DNA from: Nectonema munidae
Lineage: Eukaryota; Nematomorpha; Nectonematoida; Nectonematidae
Direction of reading: 5' to 3'
Assembly (NCBI GenBank): GCA_030549495.1
Contig: JAUIRK010001051.1
Location: 1,054,001 to 1,118,000, forward strand
Length of the DNA stretch: 64,000 nt
In this document: piece after piece, positions 35,001 through 47,000 of the stretch
Layout: every line of letters begins with the position of its first letter
Numbering within the stretch: position 1 is the stretch's first letter
Program-made: the position numbers and the translations under genes
Notes under the pieces: model-generated
Seen by the model: only the letters and a program-made list of their open reading frames with translations
Databases searched by the model: none
What the model was told of the DNA's origin: nothing

Positions 35001-38000
35001 CTTCTTTCACACGACGCTGTGCTGATGCCTATTGTTAAAGCAGCTTAAAAAATATACTGTAAAGTAAATAATATTTTAGTAAAAATATCAAATTACCAAT
35101 ATACAAAGGAAAGATCTCATTACAGGCGGACTTGATGGGATATAATTCCTTTAAAATATCAGAAATTTCTATTCCTGGTGGTAAGTTCTTTCTCTCCAAA
35201 AAAGTTCTGATAACCTAGTTATGTCAAAGATTAAAAACGATTATTATAGAAAACGTATTATTCAAATGATAGATTACTAAGCACTGAGAAGATAAAATAT
35301 TTTCGTCAGTCTTTATTTCAAGAAGAGTGCATAGTGGTTTGATTTTCTCATACATAAGAAAATGTTCTTTTGAACTAGGCATAAGGCAGTTAATAGCATT
35401 TATAATAGAAATGTTTTGATCTGCAAATCTGAAAAATTCCAAAAACTCATTAAGCAAAATGGTAATATATCATTTTTTACCTTTTTGAAATTTCCTGTAT
35501 TACTGAATCAAAGCATTCATAATATATTTTTCTAATTTTTGCAATTTCTGAATTATTATCATCAGAATTAGGCTTCATGGATGAATCAACTTCAAAATCA
35601 CTCAATCTTTGAGGGAAACTTTTTTTTCTTTGACTTCTAGTGTCTTCTGAGTACATATTGTTTGAAATTTCCATAAATTTTTTAAACGCCTGTATTGGAA
35701 GGAGTTAGGAAATAAGATAAGAGGATCTGAGGAAGAACAGTGTGGGATTGAGGAAAACTTGATGGAAAAGGAATTGAAAGTAAAAGGAAGCCATTTTAGG
35801 AAGGACTAAGCTTTAATTAAATAACACTTGGATTGGAATATCTAAGCACTTGCCAACTTTGTTGATATGCTTGCTTGATTGCTGGATCTTTATATTAAAA
35901 ATAATGGAACAAAATTGTCTATTTTACAGTGACTTGAGTTTGATAAGAGGGGGGGGAGCTCACATTTAAGGAGGGGGGGGGGGCTTACTTTATGAGGGGG
36001 GGGGGGGGGGGGGGGGGGGGGGCTCAAGCCCCCAATTTTAATAGGACGCGGAGGCCCTGCTTCCATCCATCAAATAATTTGTTATCCTAATTTGTTTTGT
36101 GATGATCAAAGAATTCCTGTATGACATTTTATCAAATTTATAAAACAAAATAGAGAAGCTTGTTTATAATTTCAAGATGCAAATAATCTAGATGTTTTAA
36201 TTCAGATTCTTCTAAATACGATCAATCCCCTACCCAGGGGGATTCTGTGTTCCCCCAAAGCTACACTCTCCCCCACTCACATTTTAATTAGACTCCTAAT
36301 TGTATAGCGCCCTTGAAAAAAATTAAATACCCCCTTATGAGTTGGTATTTGTTTGGAACCCGCTATAAACTTTTTTGGTACAGCCTTGAAAGTATTTTTA
36401 TGAAGTCAAGCATGGTAGTGCCTAGCCGATTGAAATATTTCTTCTATCTACACCATTATTCATAAATGTTCACATTTTGTATAACTTTATCTCTATCTTT
36501 TTTTAATTTTTTTTCTAGAATGTGAATTACTAAAGGGTTCATCAAAGATTTATTCCAAAGATGCGCCATTTTCAAACTATGATGAAATAAAAGATTTGAC
36601 AAAAAAATTTATACTTCGCCGTAATGAATCAACGGTGCGAAAACATTTGCCAGGAAAATCAGAGTTTATTCTTTTTTGTCGTTTAACAAATTTTCAGATC
36701 ACTCTGTACAAAAAAAGTTAAGATTCTTTACATTTTTCAATGTACTAATATTTAATGAAATTATATAAAGTTTTAAGCCAGTTTGAAGAATTTAAAGCCG
36801 GGAGAAATGCAGAAAGCAATTCTACTCACTACATGGCCCACTCTCAGCATTTAAATTTACTACAGGCATTTCAAAAACTGTGTGCCCATCCTTCTCTACT
36901 TTTCAAATTTCTATCATCAGGTTCTCTTACATTTTGTCCAGGACTGAAACATAACTATTCTTTAAACATGGAATATTCTGGAAAGATGCTCGTTTTATTT
37001 TCAATGCTTGACAAAATCTCAAAAGTTCACTTAGACTCGAAGTAATCTACAACATGCTTTTTACGTATATAAATAGTTCTTATATGCTATATATTTTATT
37101 ATAATATTTTTAATAGAGAGAGAGAGAGAGAGAATTTATTCAGCATGATAATGTTCTCATGATAAACAACAGAAAAAAAAATTATTTATGATAAACAGAA
37201 TAAAAACATGTAGATACAAATGAAAAAAAAACATAAAAAGAAAACCATGCAAGGAAGTTCATAAGGTCAATACTGACCGCTAAACATGAATCTTCCGAAC
37301 AATTTTGAACATTGAAAATACAAACAAAAAAAAATAGAATTTGATGAATAAGTATATAATAGTATACATCATTTTAGAAGATATAAATTTATATATAAAA
37401 TTTTCTGGATACGTCCCTGTATGACAAACAATATTTACAAACTATATATAAAAAGTACTTTTACAAACAAAGCAATTATTAAGTTTGCATGAAGAAGCAT
37501 AGGAGGAACAAAACGAGTTTTTAAGTGAAGCAAAAAAACAATGGCCTATCATGAATAACAAATAATGAATAAATCTTGAATTTGATATTTTTTCAAGAAT
37601 TATAAAAGTATCATTTTCAAAAGTTTATTTTCAACCACTCTTGTCATCATCAGATCAAAGTCGTTACAATAAAATGTAAGGAAGAAAAATGTCCTTGCAA
37701 GAAGGCAAAAAAAAATTTTCTTCATTGCTCTGTATTGTAACTGTTTGATCTGGTAATAACCAAAATGGGTTCAAACGTATTTAAAAAACGGGGTTCCAAT
37801 TAAATATGAGTTGAATGAGATAGGCCGCAGTGGTTCTTAACCTTTTTGATCTGTTGACCCCTAAATATTATGAAAATTTTTATGACCCCTATAAAATTAT
37901 TTTTAATTCAGCCGTTTAAAGTTAAAAACAAGACAATTTACATGTACAAACACTTGTTAGTAGGAGAAAGTTTAATTGAAAAAATTTATTTAAATTAATA

Positions 38001-41000
38001 TAATCTAACAAATTTAGTATAATTTAATGCGAAGGGTGGTATTGTTTGTCAGACAAAAGTTTTTCAACATAGTGTAATGCTCGACAGACAGCATCTCATG
38101 TCTGAATCAATTGCAAGCTTATTACGTGCACTTGTTTTTATAGACATCATTGCACAAAATCCAGTCTCACAACGATAAGTTAAAGGTGACTGTATCAAAA
38201 AAATCATAGCACGTTTGGAAAGAACAGGATAAACGGCTTTTAATTTGGCCCAGAATGATGGAAGTGCTTGCTCGGAAAAATCGAGTTTTAATTTAGTGTC
38301 TTCTCTTATTTCAAGAAACTTCACTTTGACAGCAATATCAGAGTCATCAATGCTACTTTCGCTCACTGAAAAAGGTCTGGTGATCCAAACGTCATTTGAA
38401 CGGCTATTTAACTTCGGGAAATAGTTTTCAATTGCCTGATTTACTTTCACATGATGAGCTAATATTTCATCACGGAAAATGCACTCTTTTTGTGTTAAAG
38501 AATTCAGAAAAGTACTCATTTGTGGGAAAAAATTAGTCTAGCTAACATTTTTATAAAACTCAATCGAGGTAAGCTGCTTAAAAAGAAAAGGTTTCCTGGA
38601 GAAAAATAGAATCAAGGAAAAACTTAGCAAGATAAGGATAGAAAAAGTTTGTCTTTCATTTTATCGAGAAAAAACTTATCTTTTGAAGTTGAACCTTGTT
38701 CTAGCAATATTGTTAGCTGTTCGCGAAGGTGAAAAACTCTGTTAAAACATTGCCTCTTGAAAGCCAGCACACTTCTGTGAGTAAAAGAAGAACAGAAAAA
38801 TTTGAGCCCATTTCTTCACAAATAGTTTTAAAAACTCTTGAAATTGTGGCATTTTTTCTCACATGATTGACAATCTTAACAACTATTTCAAGAATTTCTT
38901 GAAGTGCAGACGAAAGAGTTTTCATTGCTAGAGCACAGGGACGTGCAGAGGGGAGGGGGATGCTTGGAGTGCTCAAGCACCTGCCCTTTTTTCTTCTGTT
39001 TTAAAATTGCCCTTTATAGGGGTATGTGTTATATGTCTAAATCAGTGACGTAGATAAAGATAGACTAAGGCACAAGAGGCCGTGCCTACACAAATACCTC
39101 ATAGTCATTTATGAATAAGTTTATATAATTTTTTCTTATACATTTCTTAGTTTTACTGATAAATAAAGACTTCGGAGTAATTGTAAACTTTAATCTTGAT
39201 CCAAGAGAAAATATTTCAATAAGAGTTCATAAAACCTTTCATCAAGTTTACAAAAGGTTTGCTCTATTTGATGCCAACATAGCATTGCTTTTGTATAAAA
39301 CTCTAATCAGGCCTATTTTAGAGTATGGTAATGTTGTTGCCCTTCCCTTCCACTCCTGTGATGTTGCAAATATTGAAAGAGTGCAGAGAACAATTACCAA
39401 AAAGATATTAGGAATGAAACATTTTAGCTATAAAGAAAGATTGAAAAAATTGAATTTGCCTTCCATGATGTATAGGTTTAAAAGAAATGATATGATTACC
39501 GTTTACAACATTGCAAATGAAAAGTTGAAAATGGCTTCACAAATCTTACCTCAGTTTTCTGAAAGACTACAAAGGTTTCATTCCTTCAAGTTTAAAAAGC
39601 GACATTGCAAAAAGTTATATCTGAAAAGATTTTTTACTCAACGTATGATAAATGACTGGAATGCCTTGCCTGATTTTGTTATTAATGCCCCTTCCTCCAA
39701 TGTTTTTAAAAACAGACTCGATGAGTTTTGGAAGGAAAAAATGTTTGAGCATGAATAAAGATCTGGACCTTCATAAATACGATGCGAATATTCTTCATAG
39801 GCTTTTTTGCCTCTTTTTTTCGCTAATAAATTATGTTATGTTATTATCTTAAATAGTTCAGTAGACTTTATGATGATTACTATATTTCAGCCGTTTTCTC
39901 TACTTGAGCACCTGCCCTTAAAGTCTCTACTTGAGCAGCTGCCCTTAAATAATTCTCTGCACGTCCTTGTTAGAGCATAACGATGAATCATGCAATAAGT
40001 GAAAAAGAAGTGTGGAGCTGCCTTTTTTACAAGCGCTTTTAAATCCAGCTCCGTCTGTGCACAATCCAACAAGGCTTTCCCAACTTAAGCTTTGTTTAAG
40101 TAAGAAATTTTCTAGGATTTTGAAAATATCTTCGCCACAAGTCGTTGTACTTAATGGTTCAGAAAACAAGTAGTCTTCTTTCAACACTTCGTTTTCAAAG
40201 TAGCGAACATAAACTAAAATTTTGGATCATGATGCGATATCTGTTGTCTCGTCAAGTATGTCTTTACTCATATCAGAAATACGACTTCTAACAATGTCGT
40301 TCGAAAGAGAAATCATTTTTAACTCTTTTGCTTATGAATGACCAAGAACTGATGTAGCAGCTTCCAAGATGCAAGGTTTAATCAACTCTTCCCCAATAGT
40401 ATGAGGTTTTTTAGCCTTTGCAATTTTTAATGCAATCTTAAACGATGTTTCTAACGCAGCTTTATTTTGCATAGCAAAATGCCCACTTGAATCAATTCGA
40501 CTAGCTTTTAAAAATGCTTCTTTTTGTTTAAAATAAGTCAAACTTTTTTCAGTGAGCTGACTGTGAAGAGACTCAAAATGCAGTTTCAACTTGCATGGCT
40601 TCATACTCTCATGACTCAAAACTTTACCGCAAATGATACATTGTGGCTTAACCACAGATTTTAGAACAATACTGGTGAAGCCAATTTTGAGAAAAGCTTC
40701 ATTATATGTACGTTTTTTAGCAGACATTGAAAAACGAGGAAAAAACAGAAAAAGAAAATGAGAAATTGCAGCAAAATGACAACATGTGAAAAGCGAAACA
40801 AACTGTGGCAGCAAATTTATAAAAATGATTAGATTATGTTTCCACACTTTCAAACTGAAGCAAATATGTTCTTTTTGAAGATAAAAGCAAGTGTAACGAT
40901 AAAATAATAATAACAATGAAGATGATGTTGATGATGATGATAATAATAATAATAATGCTGTTAAAAATAAAAAGTCATGATGAACATGATGAAATAAAAA

Positions 41001-44000
41001 AAAATGTACATTGTGCAAGCAACATGTGTGAGATTTAAAATAATGTTTGATTTTAAGAGCAAAATTATATGACACTGAAAGTCACATTTAATTGATTGCG
41101 TCATACAATCAGGATTAATGAATACATCAAATAGAAACAGTTTTGCAACCGATGGAAGACGTTCATGAGGATACACTTTTTGATACCAAAAGTTTTTCAT
41201 GACCCCCGCAAAAACTTCAAACGACCCTCAAAGGGGTCACGATCTAAGCAGTACTAACTAGCTATACCAACTCACTATTATCATTTTTATTTCTTTTAAA
41301 ACAACTGTATAATTCAATTACATTACAAGGAATAAAATTTTAGGAATCTTTTGGTCATAAAGAATCACTAAATTATTTGAAAGCAGTTGCATACTATTTC
41401 TTTATAACCTGTATTTTTAAATCTGTTATTTGTCGGTGCCGAATAATTTCTGAGGCTGGGGGTGAAGTTATATTTGTCCTGATCGTAAATGACAGGACGA
41501 TGTCTAAATATCCATTGACCATGGAATAAATTTGTCTGATACTCTTAAACCTTAAAATAAGCAAAAATCCTTTTTAAGAGTTTTCTCTTATTTCTTTCAA
41601 TCGAGGCGTATGTATGTATATATTTTTCTATATTTGTTGCCCCCAAGAAGTGTCGCCTCCGTACATTTGCCCCCTCTCTACTCCTTCAAAGGCTGTGGTC
41701 CACTCTCATGTATTTAGGGAGTATTGAATTGATTCAAAATATTTATAAACTTTAATATTTCTTCCTTATTTGATTTTAGTTAAAATAAGTTGTATAACTC
41801 AAAGAATGGTATCTAAAATTCAGCCCTCACATATGTAATATACTTGTTTCATATTTGCTACTTCTGCGTAAATTACGTAAACAAAAGAACATATAGCAGT
41901 TTTCTCTAAACAAAATCTTTGACAGATGTAACCATTATAAGAATTAATGATAAATAAAAATAATAGGAATGGACACTTTTATTTAAAGAGAAAACACAAC
42001 CGGTTTTAAAGTATATCAACTTCTTCGCCGAGTGTATTATAGTATATAAACTCTCATTCCATTTTTAATTTATATACAATAATACACTCGACGAAGAAGT
42101 TGATACTTCGAAACGGCGTGTTTTTTATATTTAAATAAAAGTGTCCATTCTTATTATTTATATTTATGATTGACAGTTTTTTCGTTAGCTTTAAATTATT
42201 TTAAAATCTTTTAGGGTCGTTATTGTCTGCAATTTCACAAAAAGTCTGGATTTAATTGAGCATTTCTGTGGGGAAAAGTGTTACAAGTATTTAAGGCTCG
42301 ATGGCAAAACTCTTACATCAAAAAGACAGAATATTGTTGATGACTTTAATTCTCCAAACTCAAGTAAAATCAGATTACTCCATTTTTAAAAATCTTGTAA
42401 GGTAAGTCTCTCAACCTGCTTAAAAATGGTTAAATAGGTAAATACACGTTACCTTCATAGAATATACAAGGCTATATCTTTAGCGATACTCTCATATAAA
42501 ACTAAGGTTTGTCCCTAGTATCAAGGTAACTAGTATCGTAGTATAAAAAGTAGAAAAACAGAAAAATTTTCAATTGATAAACTTATCTATTAATAATTAA
42601 AGTAAATTTTTTATTTAATTAGTTTTTATTTTCAAAAAAGTTCAGTATAGAAGTTTGCTTTTGAAACTTCCCACTGCTTGCTATTTATTTCAAGCTTATT
42701 TTAACTTTAAAGCGAATCGAAGACTTCTACAATGTCTTTTTCAAGGCAAAAAGATTGAAGATATGAAACGGACTTTAAAGCCATATTGATGTTTTTATTG
42801 GAGATTCAAATACTTCAGAATTCTCCATTTCTTCTTTAAGCGGAGTAGCATCCGAACTTCAGTCCTCTTTATCCAATCTATCTTCGAAGTCAATTTTAAA
42901 TGTTTTGCAAGTTTGAAAATGGCTCATCTATTGAAATGAATTCATCCACAGACATAGGATCATAAAAATTCAGCTTTCTTGCAGTTTCAACAATAAGATT
43001 ACTAAGCAAAGTATTATCCGTTTCTTCTAAAACGTCATTCTCCAAGTTATCGTCACTGGAAGACGGCCGCGTGGATCCGCATTTTATGAAGCATTTTTCA
43101 ACTGATCCACATTATTGCTTGTAGAAGAGTCACTATTTCTTTGATGGAATCATTCTCAATAGAGCAAAGAACAGAGTCTAACTGAAGTTTTTTATAGTTG
43201 CTTTTGAAGTTTGCTATAATGCCATTATCAAGAGATTGCAGAACAGATGTAGTTTTAGAAACATGAAACAAGTTTTTATGTTCAAAAAACTAACTTTTAT
43301 CGCGTTGCTAGGGGCGTTATTAACAAATAAGATAGTTTCACGTTTTTCCTTTATTAACTTTTTGTTAAAAATTTCTAAAACGTTGAGGAAAATTTTACTT
43401 GTTACCCATGGTTTTGAGTTGTGGTAATATTGAACAGGAAGAGAAGAAATGTTGATTTTTTAAATGATCTCGGACGAGCAGATTTCCCGATTAAAATTTT
43501 CAATTTCGCCAGTCATATTTGTAAGATATGCGACAGTCAAACGCTCTTTGTTTCGTTTACCTCCAGTGCATTTTTTCCCACGAACAGATAACGTACGACT
43601 TGGTAAAGATCGGAAAAAAGAGCAGTCTCGTCCATGTTATATATATTTTTAGGTGAGTAATCCTGAATAATTTGAAGTAACCTTTCTTTCCATTGCTTTA
43701 CGTCTTCTAAAAACCAATACGTCTATGTTTGGTAAATGTTCTCATCATTAAACGTGTATACTAAAAAAACACTTAGTTTTTTAACCATCTCCCTCCGAAT
43801 TAAGTTTTCAAGAGAATTTTTCATGGTACCCAATATTTTAATAAATTAATTTTCAATAAAAATTAAAATTTTGATTAATACTTGTTTATATGAAGATAAG
43901 ATAATAGGAATTTTAGTTACTTACCGGGATATGAATGAAGTATGAAATAAGAAAAAAGTTTATTATGCAAAATAAAATAAAATAAAATGGAGCTAAAGCA

Positions 44001-47000
44001 CACGATGTCTCGATCGGAAAAAGCATCACAATGTTTCAGAGGAGGCTGAATTAGTATTAGATTTTAAAAGTCTTAGAAAATTGTTACAAAGCCTTACTTG
44101 TCTAAACTGCATTAGTTCAGACTTAATGGTTAATGTATAAAAAAATCTCAAAATTCAAAAAAAATTTTTTATACTAAATTTTTCAATAAAAAGAGACATA
44201 GTAGTTCTTATTTAAAAAACATTTTATAATAAGAATTTACAGATACTTTATGCAATAAAAGTTGTAGACAATAAAATAATTATTTGGAGATGAAACTCAA
44301 AAAAAGATTGAAAAAACACACATAAACAAAGTGAGTAAGCATAGCTAGCTTTTTTAAACAATCAAACTTTGACCAACATTGTGTAAATAGGTTTTGAAGG
44401 AAAGAAAAGGGAACGAATTTATGAGTTAGTTACAATAAAGTAACTAAAAGTAAGCAAAGTTTTAATTCAATAAAAAGCTTCTTAAATAATGACCTGAAAA
44501 ATAAACTTTATATTTACCCCTTTCGGAGGGAAATGGTACCGGTATTAAACTTGATGATTTTTTAACATAAAATAGAATTTTTTAAAAATTGTATAAAAAG
44601 TGATATGCTAAAAATATCTCATTATATACAGATTAAAAATACTTCAAGTTAGAAAGTAAACCGTCTCTAACGCCTCCTCTTTCACCAGAGATCATGGCAC
44701 AATGTAGATTGCGAAAAACTTTAAAATTATGAAGCCAACCATTTAAAGCTTCGAATGAGGTAACATTTTTAGCTTCTGCTGTTTTTCGCGTTTGCTCTTG
44801 CAACAGAGGTCCTGTTACACGTACATTCATGTTTCTTGAATGACAATACCAACACCATAGTTCTTCTATTTCTTGAAATGGTCAAGAAATATATTAATAA
44901 TATAAGATTATTATTATTAACATTATTGAAGTTCTGAGCTTCAATTTCATTTTGATTTTTAATATTCAACTGATTTGGTTTTTACTAAAACCAAATTCAT
45001 AAGCAAGTCTGCGCAATCTGTTTTTACTAGAATATTTTTTTGATTACTCAGAGTTTTTTTCCAAAGGCAATTCATTTTGTTTTTTTTTATATAAGGCATT
45101 GCGAACAGTGAATATTAAAAATAACTATTTATAAGAAAAAATAGAAACAGTGATGTCCCTTTTATTCGATATAAAATTCTGAAAAGTGATATGGAAACAG
45201 CACTTTATAACAAAGCAACAATCTAAATAAAGAGAAAGCCGAAATCTTTGTAAAATGATCTTGGAATAGTACAGTATAAACTTGTTTAACAATCTTGCAT
45301 AACCATTTTTAACATACGCAGTTAAACATTATTATGCAAAAAATGATGTCGAAACAGACATTCATAGCAAAGTAGCAATCTGCATGAAGAGATGAATGAA
45401 GATATAAAACCTTTGCACAAAAATCTGACAATAGTGAAATGTAGACTTGTTTATTAATGGTGCACAACCATTTTTACTCAATTAATTTCATATCATAAGG
45501 GTACTACAAACACTTAAAAGATTATTATGCATACTTTTTCTTATTTTGTTAGCTTAACTGTTGTATTTTGGATCAATAAGCAACAACCAATTTCATAAAA
45601 GTAGCTTTTAAATGGAAAAGTTGTCCTTAATAGCAAGAATAATATAATATAATATAATATAATCCGAATATTGAGGTTGTCCCTAATATTGAAGGATATT
45701 TTTATATAAAAACCATTATATAAAAAACGGTCTTCAGTGAATTGTCCTTATTTTTGAGGTGTCCCTAAGCCAAGGTTTTACTGTATATATATACAGTTAT
45801 ATACCATCAGTTTATCATTTCAAACACTGGTAGTGAACTTTTGTCTTAACCTGATCTACTTTAGAAGGTTTGATAAAAAAAGATTTTGTTTTCTTTTTTA
45901 TATTATCTATATTCAAAACTATGACTATTATACACTAGGGTGATCAAGTTACGACTTTTAAAGTCAAGTCTGATATTCAAAAAAGTTCAGCTAGGGTAAG
46001 TTCATAACAGGGCCGTATCAAGGGATCGTGACGCCCCAGGACAAAGGTCCTTGCTCTTTCTTTTCTCACTCGTCCCTACCCTATTCTGGCTTAAAAAGTT
46101 ATTTAGAAAAAAATTATCACATTTTTATTAAGCCACATAATTCAGATATATACTGACTGAGTCAAATACAGTCTCCATTACATGTTCATTTTTCGTGTTT
46201 TAGTAGCTGCAAAATTATCGATGACTTCGTCAAAATCAACACAATCGAGAACTTCTTTCTCAATGCTCAGAAGAGCCAGACTTTGGAGGCGGGCTTGCCC
46301 CATAGTGCTCGTTAGGTAGGGCTTAATAAGTTTTTCTTGTTGAATGACCTTTCACAGGATGCAATATAAGTTCCAATTGTCAACATGATCCTCAGAGCCA
46401 CTTGTAGATTCGGACAGAGTCCTGAGTGCGAGGATATGAAACCAAGTAACTCCATAGCGTTTGCCGGTTTTTCCTTCCGAGGTTTTAAAAACAATTGAAT
46501 GTCCTCAATTTCCATCTCAAGCTCTGCTGCGTTGACGTCAGTAGCAATGAAATGGCGCCCCCTAGGTGTGGCGCCCCGAGGCCATTGCCTCCCCCCCCCC
46601 CCCACCACTACCCTCCCTGTTGATACGGCCCTGTCATAAACACTATATTTGTTCTTGCAAATATTATTTAAGAAATATAGAGTATTTGTTTAATTTTTCT
46701 GTAAAAAGGCTTGTAATTTTTATCTTGTTAGTAAACGGGTTTGTTTCAAAAAATTTGGTGACTCTTTATTTAAATATTGGAAAAATTATAACAAAAAAAA
46801 AATAGGGGGGGAAAAAAAAAAAAATTTTAAGAGGGGAAAAAAAATTAAAAAAAATTATATTAATAAAAAAAAAAAAAACACATTTTTCAAAAAAAAATTT
46901 GATATATGATTCATGATAATTATAGTAATAAAATGTCTGAAGCTCATTACAGTGAATAATTGAAGCTATTAGTTTGTTTTAAAATAAAATAATAAATCAC

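Larger units (their letters stand above)
34621..36059 (-). mobile_element. hAT element in RAD54B intron with long G tracts, 5' part deleted
   Basis: Termini CAGGGCCCGCGCTAACC and CAGGGCCTCCGCGTCC (minus strand) with a perfect 8-bp duplication CTTCCATC at 34613-34620 and 36060-36067. Length 1439 bp. Subterminal regions carry G runs of 17 (34645-34661) and 27 (35996-36022). It lies in the 34315-36518 intron, antisense to RAD54B. Confidence 0.92.
38064..40727 (-). pseudogene. hAT transposase (ZBED5/SCAND3-like), split by an insertion
   Basis: The N-terminus at 40727 reads [17 protein letters not shown], with a BED-type finger [12 protein letters not shown] then LHFESLH. The middle (40187-39970) has [13 protein letters not shown] and [11 protein letters not shown], and an HRYALTRT block just before the insertion point. 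After the insertion come [16 protein letters not shown] (38760-38810) and the C-terminus (38519-38064) with [20 protein letters not shown]. Stops near 40330 and 40220, a frame change, and the inserted element make it non-functional. Confidence 0.85.
37828..41256 (-). mobile_element. hAT transposon (ZBED5/SCAND3-like), 2.4 kb plus a nested insertion
   Basis: Left terminus CAGTGGTTCTTAACC. The right end on the minus strand reads TAGTACTGCTTAGATCGTGA, aligning with the terminus of the related copy at 60519 (CAGTGTTGCTTAACC). No clear target duplication, so the right limit is approximate. A second hAT element is inserted at 38936-39969. It occupies much of the 37042-42214 intron of RAD54B. Confidence 0.8.

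Noticed and set aside
40728-41075. Serine/leucine-rich N-terminal extension of the hAT transposase as a signal or membrane region
   Set aside because: It is non-coding sequence including an AAT/ATG microsatellite that happens to be open; the transposase start is the methionine at 40727.
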